DNA from: Sphingomonas leidyi
Lineage (GTDB): Bacteria; Pseudomonadota; Alphaproteobacteria; Sphingomonadales; Sphingomonadaceae
DNA length: 64,000 nt
NCBI RefSeq assembly: GCF_011761945.1
Contig: NZ_JAASQV010000003.1
Location: forward strand, 297,538-361,537
Reading direction: 5' to 3'
A model generated the notes under the pieces. The model did not search any database and was not told the origin of the DNA. It saw nothing but the letters and a program-made list of their open reading frames with translations. Both the position numbers and the translations under genes were made by a program. The first letter of the stretch is position 1; each line of letters begins with the position of its first letter. Shown in pieces: positions 58,266 to 64,000 of the stretch.

Positions 58266-58529
58266 CTATTCCCGCTCCAGCCGCCACGCCGCGTCGAGAT
58301 ATTTCTCCGCCGCAGCCTTGAGCGCGGGCGCCTTCTCGAAAGCCTGGGCCGGCAGGGGCGCGATGCCGAGCCCCTCCATCACCACCCACAGCGCGAACTT
58401 GCGCGAAGGCTCCTGCTCCACGCCGAAATCGATGCGCAGCCGCTCCTCACCGCGCGCGCGGGCAGCATCGTCCAGCGCCTCCGGTTCGTCGGTGCCGAAA
58501 TAATGGGCGAGCAGTGCGTCGAGGTCCAT
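58266..58529 (-). CDS. Small unknown protein, 87 residues
   Basis: An 87-aa acidic protein starting MDLDALLAHYFGTDEPEALD, with a segment EERLRIDFGVEQEPSRKFAL and a helical tail (APALKAAAEKYLDAAWRLER). No family is assigned. The ATG at 58529 was chosen because upstream sequence in frame overlaps the end of the sulfotransferase gene, from which it is separated by about 45 bases on the same strand. Confidence 0.65.
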   Translation of the reverse strand: MDLDALLAHYFGTDEPEALDDAARARGEERLRIDFGVEQEPSRKFALWVVMEGLGIAPLPAQAFEKAPALKAAAEKYLDAAWRLERE

Positions 58530-58575
58530 GCGCCCTACTTCGGCGCATGGACCTCGATCTGCAAGCGGCCGGCCG

Positions 58576-59502
58576 CTACGCCGCCGCGCCGCCTGCAAGC
58601 CATGTGGCACCTTCGGGGCCGAGTTCGGCCAGCGCGGCGGCTTCGTAATCGGCCGCGTCCCTGGCCGTCAGCACATCGCGCCAGCGGCCATTGGTGCCCT
58701 TGTTGATGAGAGTCTCGGCGCCGCCCTCCCAGAGCGCGCCGCCCAGCGGGGCGACCTGAGGCGCATTGGCCTTCATCCAGTCGAAGCCGCAATGGCGCAG
58801 GATGCGCGGCCAGCTTGCCGGATCGACTTCGATCTCGAGGAAATCGGCTATCCGCCGGATCTCACCCGCCATGTCGCGCTTCAGCGCCTCGAAATGGACG
58901 AGATGGACATTGGGCAGGCCGCGCACCGCCCACCAGCTCCGGACATTCTCCCAGAAGGGCCAGAAGGGCGCACCGTCGCCGCCCAGCCATTCGCGGAAAT
59001 ATTCGGCGATATCGGGATTGGCGCGCGGCACCGGCGGGCCGACCCGGCCCGGCGTGTCGTTGAGCATCGCATACCAGGCATCGGCCGCGTGCAGATGACG
59101 GTTGTGCAGGCTCCACGCCACGTCACGCCCGTCGCGTGCGACATGGATGTATCTGGCCTGGCGGCTGAATCGCAGCGCATCGACCGGCAGATGCGTCTTC
59201 AGGATGCGGCGATGCGTCTGCGCCTCCAGCATGGCGAGCCGCGCCAGCACCGGGCCGACGCGCAAATCGACCCAGGGCGAGATGTCCGCGATCGAAACCT
59301 CGGGATCTCCGTTGAACACCAGCTGCGCGACGATCTGCTGCACCCAGCCGGTGCCCGATCCGGCATAGCCGGCCACCACCACATCGTCGCCGCGAAACGC
59401 CAGATCGTTCCAGACGGTCGAGTCGAAATGGGCACCATGTAGTTCGCGCAACTTGCGCGGAAACCTCGCCGGAACAGCCTCCGGCGCGAAGGTCACGGGC
59501 AT
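58576..59502 (-). CDS. Sulfotransferase-family protein
   Basis: A 308-aa protein with PAPS-binding signatures: the 5'-phosphosulfate loop YAGSGTGWVQQIVAQL (residues about 45-60) and the 3'-phosphate segment ARYIHVARDGRDVAWSLHNR. Later motifs include FWPFWENVRSWWAVRGLPNV and a C-terminal INKGTNGRWRDVLTA, typical of cytosolic sulfotransferases. It transfers sulfate from PAPS to an unknown alcohol, amine or phenol. The ATG at 59502 gives the family's start; an earlier in-frame ATG adds 19 Cys-containing residues. Upstream of the small 87-aa gene on the same strand. Confidence 0.88.
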   Translation of the reverse strand: MPVTFAPEAVPARFPRKLRELHGAHFDSTVWNDLAFRGDDVVVAGYAGSGTGWVQQIVAQLVFNGDPEVSIADISPWVDLRVGPVLARLAMLEAQTHRRILKTHLPVDALRFSRQARYIHVARDGRDVAWSLHNRHLHAADAWYAMLNDTPGRVGPPVPRANPDIAEYFREWLGGDGAPFWPFWENVRSWWAVRGLPNVHLVHFEALKRDMAGEIRRIADFLEIEVDPASWPRILRHCGFDWMKANAPQVAPLGGALWEGGAETLINKGTNGRWRDVLTARDAADYEAAALAELGPEGATWLAGGAAA

Positions 59503-59682
59503 TTCGCTTGTCCCACTAGAGTTGCACGGTGCACTATGAACACAACACACCACGGTCAATCAGCAAATCGCGCCAGGCCTTATCAAGAACAACGCGAGTC
59601 ATAGCCAAGTGTTATGCGAAACCGGATCAACTAAACCTGATCTATAGATTACAATTATTTCACGCGCGCCGGGGCGCTGCTC

Positions 59683-60855
59683 TCAGAACTCCAGCGTGGC
59701 ACGCAACGCGATCACGGTGACGCGCGGCGCATCCTCGTCGCCACCGCGATTCCAGATGAACTGCAGGTCCGGCTGCAGCGTCAGGAAGCTGGCGAGGCGA
59801 TCGGAATAGGTCAGTTCGATCGCATTCTCCGCCGCGGCGGTGCGGGCGCCGCCGGCCCGCAGCAGGTCGCGATAGCCGGTCGACAGATAGGCCTGGTTCA
59901 CGCCGATCGAGAGCTGGCTGCCGTCGCGACCGGGCACCACATGGGCGGCGCGCAGGCCCGCTTGCCAGCCGCCCTTGTAGGGCGTGGTCCTGCCGTCCGA
60001 TATCCCGGCGCGGGCGAACAGGCTGGTGGCGAAGGGCCCGTCCTGGTCGCCCAGCGCCTTCTCCGCGATCACATAGGCACCCCGCGCTTTCCGGCGGATC
60101 GGATTGCCGGTGTCGTCGGTATCGGCGATATCGTCCTGCCGCCGGGTATAACCCCAGGCGCCGAGCGCCAGCTTGTCGCCGTCCTTCTCCAGCCCCGCCT
60201 CGCCGATCAGCAGCGCGCCGTGGTGGAAATCGAGCGCCGAGCCGCGATCGTCGCCAAGCGCGCCTGCGGTGGCATTCAACACCGCTACTCGCGCGAAGCC
60301 CGCGCCGCCGAAGCGCTGCTCGACGCGGATCGCCAAGGCGGTGGTCGGAAAGATCGAGGGGCCGTTGGGGCCGGTCGCCGCAATCTCCGAGCCCACGCCG
60401 AAGGCCGGGGCGAGCAGCAGGCCCGACGCCTCGCCGGCATAGAATTCGCTGTTGAGGTTGTAGAGGCCGGCCCGCAACGTCGTCGCGCCGCCCAGCTTCT
60501 GCTCCACCCAGATCTCGAACAGGCGCAGCTTGGGCGAAGCGACTTCGATATTGTCGACGCCCTGCAGCGTGCCCGCCACGCCATTGGGCCGGCCGCCGAG
60601 ATTGTTGAGCAGGCCGATATGAAAGCGCGCCTCCTTCCAGCCGATCAGCCGTGCCAGATCCCCATCCGCCTCGATGTTCAGGTCGTCGAGCCCGAAGCTG
60701 CGCATCCGGCGGCCGTCGGCGGCGATCCCCGACAGGTCGACGCGATACGTTGCGCCGATATCCAGGGCAGGCTCGCCGGTCTCCTGTGCCAGTGCCGATG
60801 TCGAGAAAAGCAATGCGAGCGCCGTCGAGCCCCCGCCAAGCGTCGTCCTACCCAT
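59683..60855 (-). CDS. OprB-type carbohydrate porin
   Basis: A 390-aa outer-membrane protein with a signal peptide (MGRTTLGGGSTALALLFSTSALAQ). OprB-family features: LQGVDNIEVASPKLRLFEIW, VEQKLGGATTLRAGLYNLNS, FGVGSEIAATGPNGPSIFPT, and a C-terminal VTVIALRATLEF with terminal Phe for barrel insertion. OprB channels pass sugars. The ATG at 60855 has a GGGGG ribosome-binding site seven bases away; an upstream in-frame start would spoil the signal peptide. It is divergent from the chemoreceptor gene. Confidence 0.85.
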   Translation of the reverse strand: MGRTTLGGGSTALALLFSTSALAQETGEPALDIGATYRVDLSGIAADGRRMRSFGLDDLNIEADGDLARLIGWKEARFHIGLLNNLGGRPNGVAGTLQGVDNIEVASPKLRLFEIWVEQKLGGATTLRAGLYNLNSEFYAGEASGLLLAPAFGVGSEIAATGPNGPSIFPTTALAIRVEQRFGGAGFARVAVLNATAGALGDDRGSALDFHHGALLIGEAGLEKDGDKLALGAWGYTRRQDDIADTDDTGNPIRRKARGAYVIAEKALGDQDGPFATSLFARAGISDGRTTPYKGGWQAGLRAAHVVPGRDGSQLSIGVNQAYLSTGYRDLLRAGGARTAAAENAIELTYSDRLASFLTLQPDLQFIWNRGGDEDAPRVTVIALRATLEF

Positions 60856-60983
60856 ATCCAAGCCCCCGCTCTGTGAAACCCCCCGGACACAATAATAGAG
60901 GGCTCCCACCGAGCGGGGGTGGCCGCCCCCTATAATTGGCTCGGAGGCGGACGCCGCGGAGGCTTCCGCACGGGAGACTTCTC

Positions 60984-62744
60984 GTGAAGATCACGTCGCT
61001 GAACAAAGCCACGACGCAGGCCGCCGCCGTCCTGATCGGCATTACCGCCCTTTCCGGGAGCACCGGCCTTTTCATCGTGGCCAAGGAGAATGGCGCGATC
61101 GCCGAACAGGCAACCGCGGCCACGCTGCTCCAGAACCATATGGAAGCCGACATGATGCACGACGCGGTGCGCGCGGACGTGCTGGGCGCGCTGCTTGGGG
61201 GTGGCGACGCCGCACGCCAGGAGACGCTGAAGGACCTGAAGGAGCATCTCGGCACGCTCTCCGCGGCGATCGACAAGGATGCCGCCTTCACGGGCGTCGA
61301 CAGCATCGTCGCGGCGACGAGCAAGCTCAAGGCGCCAATGGACGCCTATGCCGCCGCCGCGCAGAAGATCGTCGAAGCCGCCGGCAGCGATCCGGTCGCG
61401 GCCCGCGCACAGATGCCGGCCTTCATGGAACAGTTCCGCGCGCTGGAGAAATCGATGGGCGTCGCGTCGGACGCGATCGACACGCATGCGCATCAGATCG
61501 CAGCCAGTTCCGCGGCGCTCGGCACCGTGGCGATGATCATCCTGTCCATCACGCTGCTGGCCGGCATGGGTGCAGCGTTCCTGCTCGCCCAGGCCGCGCG
61601 CCGCCTGCTGGTTCGCCCGCTGCTCGACCTCGCCGACACGATGCGCGCGCTGGACGGCGGCGACCTGTCGGTCCGCGTTCCCCATGCCGATCGCGAGGAT
61701 GAACTGGGCGGCATGGCCCAGGCGATCGATGCCTTCCGCGACAAGCTCAAGGCTGCCGAAGCCGCCAAGGAGGCGCAGACCCGCCTGATCGTCGATACGA
61801 TCGGCACCAGCCTCGATGCGATGGCGCGCGGCGATCTCAGCGTCGAGATCGAAGCCGATCTCACCGGCCCCTTCGCTGCGCTCAAGCGCAGCTTCAACGA
61901 TGCCGCGCAGGGTCTGCGCACATTGATCGGCAATGTCGTGACCGGCACCGAGAATATCCGCACCGGCGCGAGCGAGATCGCCTCCGCCTCGGAGGACCTT
62001 GCCCGCCGCACCGAGAGCAATGCCGCAAGCCTGGAAGAGACTTCCGCTGCCATCCACGCGATCGATCATCGGCTCAAGTCGATCGCGCTCTCGGCCAACG
62101 AGACGCTGTCGCGCGCCGATGGCGCCATCGCCGTGGTCGGCAACGGCCGCGCGATCGCCGACGAAGCGGTGCAGGCGATGACGCGGGTGAGCGAGAGCGC
62201 CAAGGGCATCGACGGCGTGATCGAGGGGCTGGACAAGATCGCCTTCCAGACCCGCGTGCTCGCGATGAACGCCGCGGTGGAGGCCGGGCGGGCCGGCGAG
62301 GCGGGCCGCGGCTTCGCGGTGGTCGCCGACCTGGTGTCGGCGCTGGCGATGCGGGCGGAGGAAGAGGCCGGCCGCGCCCGCGACCAGCTGACCGCCACCC
62401 AGACCGACATCGTCGCCGCGGTGGACGCAGTGCAGAAGGTGGATGGCGCCCTGGCCGATATCTCGGGCGATGTCGGCCAGGTCCATGCGCTGATCGGCAC
62501 CATGGCCGAGGACAACAACGCCCAGTCGCATGCGATCGGCCAGGTGAGCGACGCGGTCGGCGACATGGATCGCGGCACCCAGCAGAACGCCGCCATGGTC
62601 GAGGAAACCTCCGCCGCCGCGCGCAACCTCACCCGGGAAGTCGACACGCTGGCCGACAGCGCCGCCAGCTTCACCATCGCCGCGCCGCAAGGCCATCGCT
62701 CCACCGGGCAGCGTCCGGCGATGAACGGCACGACGGTCCACTAG
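60984..62744 (+). CDS. Methyl-accepting chemotaxis protein with altered signalling tip
   Basis: A 586-aa receptor: N-terminal transmembrane helix (AAAVLIGITALSGSTGLFIV), periplasmic helical domain (about residues 40-170), second transmembrane helix (LGTVAMIILSITLLAGMGAA), HAMP (RRLLVRPLLDLADTMRALDG) and a long cytoplasmic coiled coil. The hairpin tip reads AFQTRVLAMNAAVEAGRAGE, then AGRGFAVVADLVSALAMRAE, where ordinary MCPs have ADEVRxLAxRS. The GTG start at 60984 follows CGGGAGA. No Che genes are near, so it must use kinase components encoded elsewhere. Confidence 0.9.
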   Translation: MKITSLNKATTQAAAVLIGITALSGSTGLFIVAKENGAIAEQATAATLLQNHMEADMMHDAVRADVLGALLGGGDAARQETLKDLKEHLGTLSAAIDKDAAFTGVDSIVAATSKLKAPMDAYAAAAQKIVEAAGSDPVAARAQMPAFMEQFRALEKSMGVASDAIDTHAHQIAASSAALGTVAMIILSITLLAGMGAAFLLAQAARRLLVRPLLDLADTMRALDGGDLSVRVPHADREDELGGMAQAIDAFRDKLKAAEAAKEAQTRLIVDTIGTSLDAMARGDLSVEIEADLTGPFAALKRSFNDAAQGLRTLIGNVVTGTENIRTGASEIASASEDLARRTESNAASLEETSAAIHAIDHRLKSIALSANETLSRADGAIAVVGNGRAIADEAVQAMTRVSESAKGIDGVIEGLDKIAFQTRVLAMNAAVEAGRAGEAGRGFAVVADLVSALAMRAEEEAGRARDQLTATQTDIVAAVDAVQKVDGALADISGDVGQVHALIGTMAEDNNAQSHAIGQVSDAVGDMDRGTQQNAAMVEETSAAARNLTREVDTLADSAASFTIAAPQGHRSTGQRPAMNGTTVH

Positions 62745-62767
62745 GTTGAGAACCCATATTTGTTTCC

Positions 62768-62793
62768 GTCATCCCCGCCTGCGCGGGGATGAC
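62768..62793. repeat. Palindromic REP-like element
   Basis: GTCATCCCCGC and GCGGGGATGAC form an 11-base perfect inverted repeat around CTGC. This sequence type is a frequent intergenic repeat in sphingomonads and related bacteria (from memory). Confidence 0.6.
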
Positions 62794-62840
62794 AGAGGAA
62801 AGTCGCTGGGATGACGAGGTCTACCGATCGAGTCCCGGCC

Positions 62841-62897
62841 CTGAACGAGAAGAGCCGGCACGGCCGAGGACCGCGCCGGCTCTTCTCGTTGTTCAGC
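62841..62897. terminator. Long hairpin between the chemoreceptor and receptor genes
   Basis: CTGAAC-GAGAAGAGCCGGC pairs with GCCGGCTCTTCTCGTTGTTCAG with a three-base bulge. It lies between convergent genes, eight bases from the receptor stop, and lacks a long T-run. Confidence 0.6.
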
Positions 62898-62905
62898 CTG
62901 CGCGA

Positions 62906-64000
62906 TTAGAACTTGATCTTCGCGCCGAACTTACCCGTGAAGCTATAGTCCTCATATTGCAGGAGCCGCGAGCGGCCCGCGAAGTTGCGATAGGCGTAAT
63001 AGGGCTCGTTGGTCAGGTTGATCAGGTCGCCGAAAACCTGGATGTTCTTGGTGATCCAGTATTTCGCGCTGATATCCAGCTGGAAGTGATCGGTGACGTA
63101 CCGGTCCTCGGCCGCATCGTCGCCCAGCTCGTCGAGATATTTGTCGCGATAGGTACCGGCGACGCGGAAGGAGACCGGCCCCTTCTCATACCCCAGCACG
63201 ACGTTGAACGTATTCCGCGCGGACGAAGGCAGCGGAATCACGCGGGGATCGCCGATATCGCCGTCCTTGAGCACCGTGCCCTTGGCGTCCGTGAAGGTGT
63301 AGTTGATCTGGGTCAGCAGCCCGCTCAGCGCCCCCGGCAGGAAGCTGTAGACCTGGCTGTAGCTGAACTCGACGCCGTTGATGCGCGCGCTCGGCCCATT
63401 GTACGGGATCATCGCCTGGTCGAGGGTGCGGCCGTTATAGGCATAGTCCTGATACACACGGTCGACGATGTAGTTCTTGATGTCCTTGTGGAAATAGCCG
63501 AGCGACAGGCCGCCGCCCTTGCCGAAATAATATTCCGCCGAGGCATCGAAGTTCCACGCCTTGTAGGGCTGGAGGTTCGGGTTGCCGAACTCGCCTTCGT
63601 CGTCCTCGATCACCACGCGCGGGGCCAGCTTCGAGAATTTCGGGCGCACCAGGCTGCGATAGCCGGCGGCACGCAGCACCAGGCCGTTGGTCGGCTCGAA
63701 GCGCGTGGTCAGGCTGGGCAGCCAGTCGGTATAGCTGCGGGCGACGCGGATCGGCGTCACCGTCTTGGCATCGAGGTCCAGCACCTGGCCATGGATATCG
63801 TTACGGGTACGTTCCATGCGCACGCCGCCGATCACGCGGACCTTGGCGCTGTCCCAGCGGGCGAGCAGATAGCCGGCCGAGACGTCTTCCTTCACCTTGT
63901 AATCGGAGTCGTTCGAGCTTTCGAACGTATCGCCGTCGTCCAGCGCGAACAGCTTGCGATTGGCGTCGTAATAGTTGCGGAACGCAGTCTTCGACAGCGC
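62906..64000 (-). CDS. TonB-dependent outer-membrane receptor, N-terminus outside window
   Basis: The C-terminal barrel part of a TonB-dependent receptor; the frame stays open to the right edge, so plug and signal peptide lie outside. Barrel segments: AGYLLARWDSAKVRVIGGVR, LVRPKFSKLAPRVVIEDDEG, NPNLQPYKAWNFDASAEYYF, and the end LLQYEDYSFTGKFGAKIKF with terminal Phe. The ALRPx-like RSLVRPKFSKLAP and 'PNLQPYKAWNFDAS' motif are characteristic of large sphingomonad and Caulobacter receptors often linked to sugar uptake. At least 364 residues are in the window. Confidence 0.9.
   Translation of the reverse strand, partial: ALSKTAFRNYYDANRKLFALDDGDTFESSNDSDYKVKEDVSAGYLLARWDSAKVRVIGGVRMERTRNDIHGQVLDLDAKTVTPIRVARSYTDWLPSLTTRFEPTNGLVLRAAGYRSLVRPKFSKLAPRVVIEDDEGEFGNPNLQPYKAWNFDASAEYYFGKGGGLSLGYFHKDIKNYIVDRVYQDYAYNGRTLDQAMIPYNGPSARINGVEFSYSQVYSFLPGALSGLLTQINYTFTDAKGTVLKDGDIGDPRVIPLPSSARNTFNVVLGYEKGPVSFRVAGTYRDKYLDELGDDAAEDRYVTDHFQLDISAKYWITKNIQVFGDLINLTNEPYYAYRNFAGRSRLLQYEDYSFTGKFGAKIKF

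Overview
The window looks like a chromosomal segment of a sphingomonad alphaproteobacterium (Sphingomonas or a close relative). Base composition is GC-rich throughout. It carries the secE-nusG, rplKA, rplJL and rpoBC housekeeping genes, several TonB-dependent receptors, an OprB-type porin, an alpha-amino-acid ester hydrolase, a paired M16 peptidase and an alphaproteobacterial-type rpoB promoter (TTTGAC-N17-CTATAT). I see no tRNA, rRNA, CRISPR array, insertion sequence or integrase.

Layout. (1) About 1-20.8 kb is a contractile-injection-system locus of the extracellular type (eCIS; PVC/Afp-like). In order it encodes an Ala/Pro-rich protein cut by the window edge, a DUF4255 (Pvc16-like) cap protein, an AAA+ ATPase (Pvc15-like), a 59-residue protein, a CIS tube/baseplate adaptor, a separate LysM-like protein, a gpD-like hub, a gpV-like spike, gp25, a J-like baseplate protein, a 1778-residue baseplate protein with about 13-14 Kelch-like repeats inserted in its middle, and a gpI-like tail protein with Pro-rich and Cys-rich sections. 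Most of these overlap by ATGA and form one operon. Two convergent minus-strand genes follow: a tail-collar/fibre-like protein and an unknown 381-residue protein that is a cargo candidate. Sheath, inner tube and tape-measure genes are not recognised here and may lie left of the window.

(2) 20.9-54 kb holds the transcription/translation core, split into four blocks: secE-nusG (21.7-22.5 kb), rplK-rplA (23.6-24.8), rplJ-rplL (31.9-32.8) and rpoB-rpoC (45.5-54.0). Between them lie a PL7-like secreted protein; a regulator/membrane-protein group including a LuxR-type HTH with a C-terminal transmembrane helix; a degenerate secreted peptidase-like protein; two TonB-dependent receptors; two paralogous Pro-rich membrane-anchored proteins; an OafA-like acyltransferase; an M16 peptidase pair; and the ester hydrolase. 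Most blocks end in clear intrinsic terminators.

(3) 54.2-64 kb carries small secreted proteins, two DGPF/YciI proteins with an ECF42-like sigma factor and two matching promoters, a sulfotransferase, an OprB-type porin, a methyl-accepting chemotaxis protein with an altered signalling tip, and a TonB-dependent receptor cut by the right edge.

The most unusual item is the eCIS locus, especially the tandem beta-propeller insertion in the baseplate protein and the downstream fibre/cargo candidates.
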